This document shows positions 1 through 10,266 of a DNA stretch of 64,000 nt, in pieces. The stretch is from Amoebidium appalachense (taxonomy: Eukaryota; Ichthyosporea). The notes beneath the pieces were generated by a model. That model was given only the letters and a program-made list of their open reading frames with translations. It searched no databases and was not told the DNA's origin. Within the stretch, counting starts at the first letter, position 1, and every line of letters starts with the position of its first letter. The stretch spans positions 9,424,001 through 9,488,000 of the forward strand of contig CAVNZM010000009.1 in NCBI GenBank assembly GCA_963693365.1, given 5' to 3'. Made by a program: the position numbers and the translations under genes.

Positions 1-921
1 TCTCGTACGTAACCGGGCCGACCCTTTTGACGATTTCGTAACCCGTAATCCACCGTACATCCCAGGCACCGATATTTTTGGCTTGATTCCGAACACGTAT
101 CCGTGCACCCTTCTCAAATTCACGAGCCACCGAGGGGCCTGGGGGCTCTCGTACGGCACGTTGCTGGACCACAGCACGGAGCAGAGGCAGACGGGCTAGT
201 AACTCTCGCCGGTATGCCTTCCACTCTGGGTCCTTGAGTGCCGGGTGGTTACTGTTAAGAAGGGCAACGTCAGGGAATTGTGTTGCTTCTTGCCCGTACA
301 CAAGATAATACGGTGTACATTGCAAAATTTTGTGTGTTGTTGTGTTGTATGCATGTGTAACCACCGGCAACAGAGTGTCCCAATTAGTGTGCTCATAATT
401 AACGTACTTTGAGAGTGCATTATTAATAAATCTATGAGACCGTTCATTGGAACCGTTGCTTTGTGGGTGATATGCAGAGGTGCTCACTTGTGCAATATTT
501 GCTATACGGCAAATCTCAATAATTAGCTCATTGAGAAATTCTGAACCCTGATCACTCAAGAGTGTACGAGGGGGGCCGTGTATATAGCAAATTACATTCA
601 TGAGTGCATGTGCAACATTAACGGCATGCTTAGATTGGATGGGCACAGTGATTAAATACTTCGTTGCCATATCCATAAACACACAAATGAAAGTATTACC
701 ATTTTTCGTTTCTGTGAACGGACCCATAAGGTCAACAGAAACACGAGAGAACATTTTTAAATTTTCGTACCTCTGTTCAAATGGCCTACTTCTCAAGTGT
801 GGGTTATCGTTACGGCCTTGGCACTGTGTGCAGGCATTCACATAAGCAGTGATATCTTTGTGCATGCGGGGCCAATAATAATTGTATAATCTTTCGTAAG
901 TTCGTTCAATGCCAGTATGAG
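1..921 (-). pseudogene. Ty3/Gypsy integrase core, partial
   Basis: From about 921 down to base 1 a minus-strand frame stays open and runs off the window. It begins with the HHCC-type end (YYWPRMHKDI then C-T-Q-C), continues through VDLMGPF (first catalytic Asp), SDQGSEF (second Asp) and a segment with HPQSNGSNER (catalytic Glu region). The C-terminal part (GARIRV...VRWITGYEI) looks like the small beta domain that binds DNA in this family. It is out of frame with the preceding segment because of a one-base change in the G6 run (plus C run 922-927). The catalytic triad appears intact, so only the shift prevents a fused product. Confidence 0.85.
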
Positions 922-927
922 CCCCCC

Positions 928-1187
928 GTCGTGCACACTTCTTAATAAATCAGCACGAAGGATTTCGGGCACATACAGGCAACGACGACCATCCTTAGCC
1001 ACATGATAAAGCACGTCATCCTCTATCACACACATTTGTGCTATTTTCTTAACCTTTTTGTATCCGAAATACTCAAGATTAAGACCGTGTGCAGCTCGTT
1101 CCCCCCCTGCCTGCCATTCCCGTTTGGCCTCGGCATCGAGGGAGGCAAGCCACCGTAGCCACGTGATTATATCCTTACACATTTTGT
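928..1187 (-). pseudogene. Gypsy Pol linker and start of integrase zinc-binding domain
   Basis: This minus-strand segment reads through EAKREWQ..., then DDVLYHVAKDGRRCLYVP and RADLLRSVHDG, which is the usual stretch before the His-His-Cys-Cys finger in Gypsy integrases (the vP...r..il...HD pattern). It joins neither neighbour in frame: the left join is at the C run 922-927 and the right join at the C run 1188-1194. Removing or adding one base at each run restores one continuous Pol frame, which I take as the ancestral state. Confidence 0.8.
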
Positions 1188-2264
1188 CCCCCCCTGTGCC
1201 ATCATAATTGCTTCCTTCTGATAGCCGGCACCACCGAGTGCAGAAAGGGAGGGCAGGCCGGCTTGACTGAGTGCAGAAATTTGTGCACATTTCAAGCGGT
1301 CTGGATCGAAAATGTGTGTGAATTCGAGTGCATCGCCCCAATCAACAAACACTTCGGCTGGTTGCGAGCTAAGCTCGGATAAATCTGCTGTGAGAACCTC
1401 TTGTAATTCCTTTTTCACATCCCACCTTTCCAGTGTTATGTTTTCGTTCTCATGCAGAATATATCCTATACGGCTTAACCCATCAGCATCGTGCATGGTA
1501 GGGCCAGGACGGTAGTATAGATCGAAATCATACTCCTGCATTTCCAAAGCCCACCGTTGCATCCGTTCGTTTGCTATCCGTTTGACACCTTTAAGAGAAA
1601 GACAGGGCTTATGGTCACTTTCCACAATTGTATTTACTCGACCATACACGTACACCCTAAACTCTTTCAGTGCCCAATAGATTGCATGCGTTTCTCGTTC
1701 GATGTTGCTCCACCTACGTTCGGTAGGTTGAAACACCCGGGAGGCATATGCCACCGTGCGGAACTTGCCATCATTTTGTTTTTGATACAGGCAAGCCCCT
1801 TCCGAGAACCGACTAGCATCACAACGAATAAGAAACTGACCCCCCGTGGGGGAAAGATCGGGCAGGGCAAGCACTTCCTCCGATAACGCCGATTTTAAAT
1901 CTTTAAACGAGCGATCTAATTCGTCCGTCCATTTTAACCGTCGGTGTTTTTCTCCGTAACACTCGGCATTCATGGGTCGGGCTCGCTCTGCATAATTTAA
2001 AATGTGGCGGCGGAGATAGGAAGTAATACCCAGAAAACCCCGGAGTTGGTGTAGTGTGTTTGGTACCGGCCAATCTTTTACTGCCTGAACCTTTTTCGGG
2101 TCGGGCCGAATGCCATTCACACCTACAATCCAACCCAAAAACGGTATTTCCGTTAGCCCAATGTATGTCTTTGCCCCATCGAGCTTAACACCATATTCAC
2201 CAAGACGGGTGAAAAGTCGGTCAAGCTTCTGTATTAATTCTTGTTCGGTGTGTGCACCCACAGC
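1188..2264 (-). pseudogene. Gypsy reverse transcriptase C-terminal part and RNase H
   Basis: The segment starts just after the YADD box with AVGAHTEQELIQKLDRLF, has the thumb-region pattern FLGWIVGVNGIRPDPKKV and RGFLGITSYLRRHI, then RNase H signatures: RCDASRFSEGACLYQ (catalytic Asp), ERETHAIYWALKEFR (catalytic Glu) and VESDHKPC (catalytic Asp), followed by MHDADGLSR. It is separated from the first half of RT by a TAA at 2265-2267. The active-site residues of RNase H are all present. It ends where the frame shifts at the C run 1188-1194. Confidence 0.88.
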
Positions 2265-4061
2265 TTAATCATCGGCATATATCACCACGTCATCGGCCAG
2301 AGGGGCCAAAATCTGTGTCATGATAGATGCTAGCTGGGACGGGGAAGTACTGAGCCCCTGTGGTGCCACACAATAACGATACTGCACACCAGCCACAGAA
2401 AATCCTGTTTTTTCACGTGACTCAGCGTCTAGCAGTATTTGGTAAAAGGCACCCGACATATCAGCTTTACAGAAATACTTATACCCAGCCAACTTCTCTA
2501 TTTGTTGTTGCAAGTTGGGCATGGGCCAGGCAGATTTTCGAATTTGCTTGTTAAGAGCACGAAAATCAGTCAGCAGACGGTATTTTCCGTTTGGTTTTCG
2601 TATTACGAAGGTGGGTGAATTATACTGACTGTGTGCTTGTTCCATCTGCCCTCTATGACACATATCCTCCACGATCTCCTTTGCAGCCTGCTCTTTCACT
2701 TGTTCCAACCTCCACTGTTTTAATCGAATCGGTGGGTTATCTCCCGTGTCTATGTGCATGGTGAATCCTTTAATCTGAGGAAATTCGTCGGGGTCCGTAG
2801 TGGTGAAGCAACGAGAGTGTGCTTCTAATAGTTTCTTAACCTCCGGAAGCATACTCTGAGGCACCCTATTCCAATCAAAACCGTGGGGAGCCTGGCCGGC
2901 ATCGTGTGCACCCCCACCCGAAATTTCCGAAATTTTTCGCGGGGGGGGTTTTTCATGATCAACGGCACACATTGATTGGTCGATCGGTGAGTGTATCGGA
3001 CCGCCTCGTGTCCCACTCACATGCCCTTCGTGCCCACACATGTTATCGGTAGGCACCCGGCCCGGTGGCACGGCCGGAGGTGAATTGGGTAGGCAACCTT
3101 CTCCACCCCCCGTTGCCCACCTGATGCACTGCGCTATTGCACCAACGACGGTTTGTGTACGACTGGGGTGGGGTTCGGCTTGCAAAACACTCAGTTCGTG
3201 TATGTACTCATGTCGGCTCGTAGGAACGAAATGACCGATGGTACCGAACACGTTCAAATCCGGACCCACACCATTTTCGCACACAACAGCAATAGATTTA
3301 TCCACACTAAGTTCACAGATGGTGGGGGGGAACTTATCTCGAAATTCACGAGTAGGCTCGAAGATACCGAGGGTGCCAGCAGCAGCAGCAGCAGCAGTCA
3401 CCTGCACCGTTGCACGTAATACACATCCAAAGCCAGATTTGACGGTGGTGTCGTGCTTGACGGTAACAGGACACATTGTGTAGGGGGTGTGCAAAGATGA
3501 CGTCGGCACCACCATCCCCGACACCAGTGTTAGTGAGTGTGCTTGATGATTAGTGGTGGCAATGTGTTTGTTGGCAAAATCGTTCCCAATAATCATGTCA
3601 TGCTTAATATTTTTAATTACTAAGCAAGGCCACATGAATGTTTGAGAACCGAGGCATAACGGGAGCATCACTTCACCACTCACAGCTAGAGCTTTATCGT
3701 TTTTTCTTACAGAAGTAACAATAACATCCGAGGGTTGCAAAGCAAACTCCTGCATGTGTCGGGAAAAAACAGCTTCACTAACCACCGTGAATGATGCCCC
3801 AGTGTCAAACAATGCAAAGTATTTTTCATTACTCAACGTAACATTAACATAGATACGTCTTCCTGCATTGCATATGGCACTTATATCGAACACTTTTCTT
3901 ATTCTATCGAGTGTTCGAAGTTTCTTTGTGGGGGGGGATAGGTGTGGGGGGGTGGGGGGTCGGGGGTCGGGGGAAGGGGGCTCGGAGGGGGGAATATCAG
4001 AAGAAGCCGGGGCAGAAGCACATGGTATAGGCACATTTTTAATTACTTTTTCGTGACCCAC
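2265..4061 (-). pseudogene. Gypsy protease and reverse transcriptase (first half), ended by premature TAA
   Basis: A 598-residue frame. Residues 1-50 are Pro/Ser-rich. Residues 86-90 are DTGAS, the aspartic protease active site, with MIIGNDF further on as the usual flap-distal motif. RT begins near residue 440: KPNGKYRLLTDFRALNKQI, then FCKADMSGAFYQI (catalytic Asp), VAPQGLSTSP and a final VVIYADD. The codon straight after YADD is TAA, where the family normally has a hydrophobic residue. Start is set at the first Met after the Gag stop, but the true product is probably a Gag-Pol fusion or a processed product. Confidence 0.9.
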
Positions 4062-4115
4062 TGGGTCACAATGTGCAATACATGCCGTATTCGTGCTTCC
4101 AGCACCGGCAATTAC

Positions 4116-4525
4116 CTATTTATCACTTTGCTTGCCCTTCTTCTTGGCAGCTCGGGTGGGGCAATCTTTAAAACGATGCCCCGGCTGCTTGCAAGCCCAA
4201 CAATTGGGCCCCCTCTTATCTTTCTTATTTTCCTTAGCCCATTTGCCCCCCCATTAGATTTACCCTTACCACCAACATTACCCCCACTACCTCCGTGGCC
4301 ACCCCCGTGACCACCACCACCACCACCATGCCCCCCACTACCACCACCCATCTCATCTACAGCACCCACATTACGGTTACATTTTAAATTGTGAGCACCC
4401 ACATCAGCCTCATACCGTCGGATGACACGGGCCATGGCTTGCTTGAGCATTGTCGTCACCAAGGTGGTTAGACATGTTAGAACCCAAACAACTAAAAACA
4501 TAGTACTTGCTTGATACGAGCACAC
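4116..4525 (-). pseudogene. Gypsy Gag C-terminal fragment with CCHC zinc knuckle, frameshifted
   Basis: One frame (from 4525) reads a polar stretch, RVIRRYEADVGAHNLKCNRN, then a Gly/His-rich run. Near the C run at 4246-4252 the sense shifts to another frame that reads KENKKDKRGPN, then C-W-A-C-x4-H-x4-C (CX2CX4HX4C) followed by a Lys-rich tail and a stop at 4116-4118. The knuckle is the nucleic-acid-binding motif of Gag. No full-length Gag is present upstream, so the 5' end of the element is probably deleted or very diverged. Confidence 0.7.
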
Positions 4526-5196
4526 TTGCAGCGCAAGAACTAGCGCTGCAGGGGGTGTAGCTCAGCTGTTGTATAATATGATCGTGTGTCTGTGACAAAC
4601 AATATGTTTATAAATGAACGGGGTTGACTAGACCACGCTTTGCTTAGTTACGTGCTAGTCCTACTTACACCTAGTAAGCCGAGCACACTGAGTAAGCTCT
4701 GAAGCCCCCGACATGCCCTTATAACGGAGCTCGCACAGCGGCTCAGACATGCGCATCGGTATGTGCTTTTTGGCTACGAGAGCCAATCACATACGGTTCA
4801 CGGTTCTGTCCCATGGCTATCACGGTTCCAATAAACCTATTGAGCCAATCGGGTGACAGTACTTGATTATCGATGCATTCCACAGTCATACCTCACGCGG
4901 CTACTTGCATATTTTCCCATGATAAAACTATAACTTAACGCTCATGGTTCCTCTGCTACGTGTCGGTCCCATGTGGCTATTATATCTGTTTTCCCATGAA
5001 TAATCCTGCAAGTTGCACGTGCACATACGTTTAACTCCATGCTCATGCGCACAAGACTGGGAGGGACATGCATACTGGCCTACCTAAGATCAAACACAGT
5101 GGTATATATACATGTACACGTGTGCGTATATCTCAACCTGTGTACATCCATACTAGATATCCGGTATAATATACCACAGTACATGCTAGGCAACAA
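4484..5196 (-). repeat. Possible 5' LTR region of the Gypsy element
   Basis: On the minus strand this block begins TGTTGCC and ends GGGTTCTAACA, directly upstream of the Gag remnant, so it has the TG...CA ends and roughly the size of an LTR. No second copy is visible in the window because the other end lies beyond base 1. About 16 bases at its outer end are also shared with the repeat at 9376-9704, which weakens the boundary. No genes seen in it. Confidence 0.3.
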
Positions 5197-5520
5197 TGAG
5201 CGCCATCGTAGTATCTGACACCCCTATTACATATTATGGGTAAGCAGATGCTAGCATCGGTAGCTCCGACAGAAAGTTAAGGCACCGGATCACAATATCA
5301 TACTGTGCAGCATTAATAAGGTGATCTAGGATAGTCATCTTAACGCGGATATATTGAGGAAGAGATGAAGAAAAGAGAATAAAACCGCCAATAACCTCCG
5401 GTTCTAATACATTAGCTAACAGGTTGCATTTATTGATAGATATGCAGCCGCGAGTAAACCGCCCCCCACACATATTACACATACGAGCAGGAGACACCAG
5501 AAACCGATTACACCGCCAAG
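5180..5520. repeat. Left arm of a ~330-bp inverted repeat pair
   Basis: Bases 5180-5520 match the reverse complement of 9376-9704 with scattered substitutions. The match covers the last part of the unknown ORF and continues about 50 bases past its stop, so it is a DNA-level duplication and not only a shared protein domain. Confidence 0.85.
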
Positions 5521-6094
5521 CCATAATCATCTTTGCGTTTTTACACCACACCACATTACGAATAAACGAATCTATGTATGAACGAGACTCTCTAACCGTA
5601 TCCGCCATATAGGCTACTAGTAGTTGGTGTTTGTGCGGTCCTAACACCGGAAGGGACTCAACACGTAGAGTAAAAAGATATCTATCAGCCATAGACTTGA
5701 AACTATTCATATTCACACTATGATCTAGCCGTACCTCCGGGGGGGTCGCCAGCCATTCCACATAGCGCTCGGCAATGGGCAGAGACGATGGGGAAGGGAA
5801 GAGGTACAGGGGCGAATCCGGCGGGGATGCGTGTAGCCGGAAGAGCGGGTGGTCCGGGGCACAAGCGGACAGGCGGGTGATGTGCTCGTGAAATTTAAGG
5901 GCTAATTCGTGTACGCGTTGTGATGGTGGTGTGAGTGCGTAGAGAGAATCAAAAAGGCGTCTAGGGATAGGTGTGGAAAGACCAGTGAGAAACATACAAC
6001 AAGTTGTGTAATGGAAATCATCTAATGATTTGAGGACATTAGTAACAGTATCAGGGGGTGCCATAGCTAGTAAGGGCAACCCGTATTCCGACAA
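5234..6094 (-). CDS. Unknown 286-residue protein with CXXC motif
   Basis: A single uninterrupted minus-strand frame from ATG at 6094 to a stop at 5234. I do not recognise the family. The N-terminal part is Pro-rich around residues 90-115. Residues about 195-225 hold RMCNMCGGRFTRGC and a later KCN, so Cys residues could bind one metal ion. The C-terminal part (EPEVIGGFILF, KMTILDHLINAAQYDIVIRCLNFL) has the look of short amphipathic helices as in ankyrin-like or helical-repeat proteins. The last 95 or so residues are repeated almost exactly on the other strand at 9376-9649, so the gene belongs to a multicopy family or is carried by a repeat. Confidence 0.55.
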   Translation of the reverse strand: MSEYGLPLLAMAPPDTVTNVLKSLDDFHYTTCCMFLTGLSTPIPRRLFDSLYALTPPSQRVHELALKFHEHITRLSACAPDHPLFRLHASPPDSPLYLFPSPSSLPIAERYVEWLATPPEVRLDHSVNMNSFKSMADRYLFTLRVESLPVLGPHKHQLLVAYMADTVRESRSYIDSFIRNVVWCKNAKMIMAWRCNRFLVSPARMCNMCGGRFTRGCISINKCNLLANVLEPEVIGGFILFSSSLPQYIRVKMTILDHLINAAQYDIVIRCLNFLSELPMLASAYP

Positions 6095-6485
6095 AGGGCG
6101 AATATATGTGCGAAATATACTAAGACGATTGTATAGGTGGACTTGTCAGCCAGCGACGTTACCCCTACACCAACCCGCCCCCCACTTGCGTCCTGTCAAG
6201 AAGCTCCGCCGCAAAGAAGTACTCGCTCCCCAGCTGCAGTACAGAGGAATTCGACTGAGTACACGCGCCGATAGGAAGCGCACGTGCTGTCAGCTGTCAA
6301 GAGGATGCGCCGCAGGCGCTAGTCAGACGATGTCGCGAATCGGGTTCTCGATCCGATCCGAATCCTTAACCGAATCCGATTCGATTCCGATTCCTAGACC
6401 GATTCAGAAACGATTCCTAATCATTGATCCAATTCCGAAGCGATCTTTGCCTCAGATGAGTGAGTAACGTTTGTGCCATTCATAG

Positions 6486-6808
6486 GCATGCAAGGGTGGG
6501 GAGAGCGCCGGGGCGAGCGCAGCGAGCCCCTGCAGTAAGCAAGTCTTAACAACTCAGCCTGAGGGAAAACCCTTCCTTTCCAGTGACTGATACAGTGCGA
6601 TAAAAAAAGTAAAAACACTGTGAGAGAAAAGGCCACGCGGGCTGAGAGCCTCGGTCCGGGCACACGCGGAGACCGTGTTGACGCAATTTATCTGATTTGA
6701 AGGCTCTGAGCACGCGTGGCCTTTTCTCCCTTCAGGCTGGGTTGTTAGCACTTGCTCGCTGCCGGGGCTTGCTGCACTCGCCCCGGCGCTCGCCCGCACT
6801 AGCGGCAT
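6486..6808. repeat. Imperfect ~320-bp foldback (inverted repeat)
   Basis: Starting at GCATGC (6486) the left arm reads GAGCGCCGGGGCGAG... , AACAACTCAGCCTGAGG and GAGAGAAAAGGCCACGCG; the right arm (to about 6808) gives the same words as reverse complement (for example 6702-6730 pairs with 6627-6655, and 6731-6808 pairs with 6486-6563). The left arm carries an extra stretch of about 55 bases (6564-6620). The paired DNA could form a cruciform or a hairpin transcript. Confidence 0.75.
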
Positions 6809-6892
6809 GCTGTCCTTACTGACCCATTCGGGGCGGAAATTCGCAAATCGCTTCAGAATCGAATCGGAGTGGTAAGATCGGACAGAATTGGT

Positions 6893-6955
6893 CTAGATTT
6901 TAGAAGACCTCTCACGAATCATCCTAGATTTTAGAAGACCTCTCACGAATCATCG
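6893..6955. repeat. Tandem direct repeat, 2 x ~32 bp
   Basis: Two consecutive copies of a unit containing TAGATTTTAGAAGACCTCTC and ACGAATCAT, identical over about 29 bases. It lies inside the terminal-inverted-repeat element. Confidence 0.8.
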
Positions 6956-7422
6956 TGGTCTAGGATTCGGAATCGGATTGGAATCAGGGTTGGGCTGGGG
7001 CTCGCCAGCTTAACCGTATCGCCCTTTGGCCAATCGTAACGGACAATTTCTTAATCGTAACGGGTGGGTTCTTGGGGAGCTGCAAGCCCCCCCTCCAGTC
7101 GCAAAACTCAAAATACGTGTTTTTACAAATTGAGTACCGCAAAGCCCTGGAAACTTATCGGGGCTCGATATTGCACATGAGAAGCGCTGTAGATATGTTC
7201 TTGGGGGGAAATGTGCTGTTCTTGAACAAAAATATTGAAAAAATAGGGAAAGTTACATATATAAGCGTTTATAATGATACACACCTGATACGAAAGCTGT
7301 TACGACGGTACCCTGACCTTATTCGTATCGGGGTCTCTCGTTAATCGTAATTACGACGATTTTTTTTCGTAATCCCTACCCTGATTTGAATCGGTCAAGG
7401 ATTCGGAATCGAGAACCCGATT

Positions 7423-9322
7423 GCAATATCACATGGCATGGGCCATCTCATGGTTTCACAGCTGTGTTGGGGCCGGGTGGCACTGTGACACGCTGACGTC
7501 ATTGACTCACAAGTCACAAGCTGCACAGGCGCGAAGACAGGCTCATGGTTCTTGTAGCTTCACCAGCAGCACGTTTTTTTTTGGTGTGTCCTGGACCATT
7601 ATATACCCTAATAGTTTGAGCGAATTTTCACTTTATCGGCAGCATAAATTTTCATTTTCAGGCAGTGAAGCTGCTGTTGGGCATTATGCCGTAGCATGAT
7701 CATATCTGAAGGGAAGCTTTGCTTCGTACCGTTCTCCAGTTCTCTTGTCCCTCAGTCTCACTCTCAGAGACTCCCTCACAGTACTAGTTGTATGTAAACT
7801 TTAGTACTACTGTATTCGAGCACAAAAAGCTCTTCTCTCTCTCTTTGCCAAACAGGCAGTAAGGATCAACAGGGAATCGCAAACACAGCATCAATGTACC
7901 AGCCACTTGTATCATAATAGGGGTGATCTCACCACCATGAAGTTCCACAAAGAGGTACACGCTGTGTTTTCTTGAAGCAGCAGCATTTCAGTGTCTCTGT
8001 CAAGCATCCGGCGTATGCTTCAGGTCTAACCTCGGCATACTGTGGGTGGTGGAAGCTGTGTTAGAAAACCGTGTGGTGGGGTTTGCGGATGCGTGCACTT
8101 GTGTGCATTAAATAACTTTTTCGTGTCTGTTATGCAGCTTTGGGACGTCTCCCATTTCAACGTTTCAGTATAATTTTTGCTCTTTCCCGTCACCACAAGC
8201 TTCCCATTCTAAACAAGATCTTTCAAGATCTTTAAGAAGTCGAAACTTCAGCAACGAGTGATTCCTTCTATAAAGGCCCCATAAACGTTTCATGCCACCC
8301 TGGTGTGCATAACCTAAGCTCCTAGTGTTGGCTAGGCACCAGTTACAGAAGCCATACAACACCTGTGCACCTGCAGTGGGCCCTACTGCAAGCACACGTA
8401 AACCCGGAGCTTGTATTCGCAACCGCAAATGTCTTTTCTAGTCAAGTGGTTTTTACGTGGCTTAATTAAAGTGTCTTGATTTGCGTCCCATATTTTGCTT
8501 TCTCTTGTCTCCTTTTCGCTTTCTCAAAGAAGTGCAAGAAGAAGTGGAGAAGAAAGGAGAACGTAGGTGGTTACCGTCCTTGTGCGTCCCTCTTGCAGTG
8601 TAGTAAACGGACGTAGCTGTAGCACAAACAGCGTGTTCAGCACTCGAAGCAACACGACGTACACCGACAGGCGTTCACGCTGGAAGTCCAAAAGGGACTG
8701 TTATCGTCGTCGTAGCACAAAAGAAAAAAAAAACTTCGCAGCGTTTTTCTTTCGGAGAGTCGACGGAGTAGCACGGCCGACGAAGCACATTTTGCACGTC
8801 TCCAAAATAATCGCTTCCGATTGATCAATGTAAATTAGGTCTAGGGATCATGACCATATAGGGGCAAACCTAAAATTAACGATGCTTTCCTGGCCAATCA
8901 ATGGCTTTCACGTCTAACGCAGAAAAGGGTGCAAAAGCACCGTAGAAAAAAAAATTCAGTCCACGAGGAGCCGAAAAAGAAGGCCGAGAAAAGATGTGAA
9001 GATTCTGCACCTTTCAACCAAAGGTGTCTGAAAGTCGTAGTAAAAGTGTCATCAAGAGTGGAAAAATAGGCACTTTGTGTTATTAATATGGGGTTCTAGA
9101 GCATTAATAGTTATGTGTGTTCTCGAAAAAAAAGTCCTAAAACTTTTGGCCGTAACCACCACAGAAATACCACCAGAAACAGGTCTAGCTCAGATGTTAT
9201 GTTATATGTGTAAATGCGGCGGTCAATATGAATTTATGTGCTGTTTATGGAGCATTGGGTTATGTCTCAACCTGTGACCCATCTTTACTAATGCAAGACC
9301 TCGTGTCTCTGTATCGCAACAC
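7423..9322. other. Intergenic, no recognised gene
   Basis: The stretch contains only short frames without recognisable domains (for example 8165-8428 minus and 8567-8824 plus), no strong splice-site framework and no simple-repeat arrays. Codon-like structure is weak. I see nothing assignable in it. Confidence 0.5.
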
Positions 9323-9375
9323 ATGTACATACAACTGACAACTGAGACCCGCTCAGGAGTGACGGTCATACATAC

Positions 9376-9704
9376 TCGGTTTCTGGTGTCGCCCTCTCGT
9401 ATGTGTAATATGTGTGGGGGGCGGTTTACTCGCGGATGCATATATATCAGTAAGTGTAACCTATTAGCTAACGTAATAGAACCGGAGGTTATTGGCGGTT
9501 TTATTCTCTTTTCTCCCTCTCTGCCTCAATATATCCGTTTTAAAATGACTATCCTAGATAACCTTATTAATGCTGCAGAGTATGATATTGTGATACGGTG
9601 TCTTAACTTTCTTTCGGAGCTACCGATGCTAGCCTCTGCTTACCCATAATATGTAATAGGGGTGTCGTATACTACGATAGCACTAATTGTTGCTTAGCAT
9701 GTAC
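9376..9704 (+). pseudogene. Truncated inverted copy of the unknown CXXC-protein gene
   Basis: From about 9380 the plus strand reads RFLVSPSRMCNMCGG... and ends LNFLSELPMLASAYP at 9649, nearly identical to the end of the minus-strand ORF at 5234-6094. The frame continues upstream to an ATG at 9323, but the residues before RFLV do not match the other copy, so homology starts abruptly. Only the C-terminal third is present. Similarity continues past the stop to about 9704. Confidence 0.7.
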
Positions 9705-9756
9705 AAATGTCACTAGCTGCATTTGATTGGCTGCGCTGGAAACTCAGTAGGCCGTC

Positions 9757-10183
9757 GAGTGTGGCTGGGCCCCCGACAGTGTCCACGCAATAAAAAGTGT
9801 GTAAACCCCTCATACATGTACACTGGGATCAGGGCTCAGCTAGGCTATCCAGATATGGTAAAGTCATTACATCCTTGTCATTGGTTCGTAGGGCAGGGAT
9901 TCTCAACCGTGACATGTGCTTCCGTCACACCACAACTGTTGTACACTGTATTGGCCACGTGCAGCAACACAACACTTGGGGGCAAGACCCCAACATTTGT
10001 GCATGCTACAATATATATCAGCCTAGTAAATAGTTTTCCCAGTAGGAACTGTCACAAATTTTACGTTTTCACACCCATTGTTTGAGTAAAACCCCAAATT
10101 CTGATGCATATGGGATGAACAGCAAATATGTGTGTGGCTGGGCCCCCGGCAGTGTCCACGCAATAAAAAGTGCGTAAATCCCC
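9757..10183. repeat. Pair of ~52-bp direct repeats
   Basis: The word GTGTGGCTGGGCCCCCG.CAGTGTCCACGCAATAAAAAGTG occurs at 9757-9812 and again at 10132-10183 with a few changes. Each copy contains AATAAA. The repeats lie just upstream of the phosphatase-like gene; their role is unknown. Confidence 0.7.
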
Positions 10184-10266
10184 ACACGTATAGACGGAAT
10201 CTGAAATAATTTTTTTTAAATGACTTTAACAAATTAAAAAAACAATTACTGCTGGCAAAAAAAAAA

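Larger units (their letters stand above)
1..4525 (-). mobile_element. Ty3/Gypsy-type LTR retrotransposon, decayed, left-truncated by window
   Basis: The minus strand carries, in order, a glycine-rich Gag end with a CCHC zinc knuckle, an aspartic protease (DTGAS), reverse transcriptase ending in YADD, RNase H, an integrase zinc-binding segment and an integrase core. This PR-RT-RH-IN order is that of Metaviridae. The coding part is broken by an in-frame TAA (2265-2267) and by shifts at three homopolymers (plus-strand C runs at 922-927, 1188-1194 and 4246-4252). The integrase end and the 3' LTR lie beyond base 1. The element is therefore probably not autonomous as sequenced, although the homopolymer shifts could be sequencing errors. 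Confidence 0.9.
6338..7422. mobile_element. Non-autonomous DNA element with ~30-bp terminal inverted repeats
   Basis: The left end (from 6338) reads AATCGGGTTCTCGAT..CCGAATCCTT and its reverse complement, with few changes, is the right end (7397-7422). Between them are AT-flanked GATTC-rich repeats, a long foldback (6486-6808), a 32-bp direct repeat (6893-6955) and no convincing coding frame. A 90-residue frame at 7072-7344 has no recognisable motif. The structure is that of a MITE or foldback element moved by a transposase from elsewhere. I could not identify a target site duplication with certainty. Confidence 0.6.

Noticed and set aside
2265-2267. A reassigned TAA codon (non-standard genetic code)
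   Set aside because: TAA is used as the natural stop of the HAP2-like gene, and the Gypsy element is decayed in other ways.
4549-4625. tRNA-like start (GGGGGTGTAGCTCAGCTG) suggesting a tRNA gene
   Set aside because: Only an A-box-like word is present; no matching B box, anticodon stem or acceptor pairing follows.
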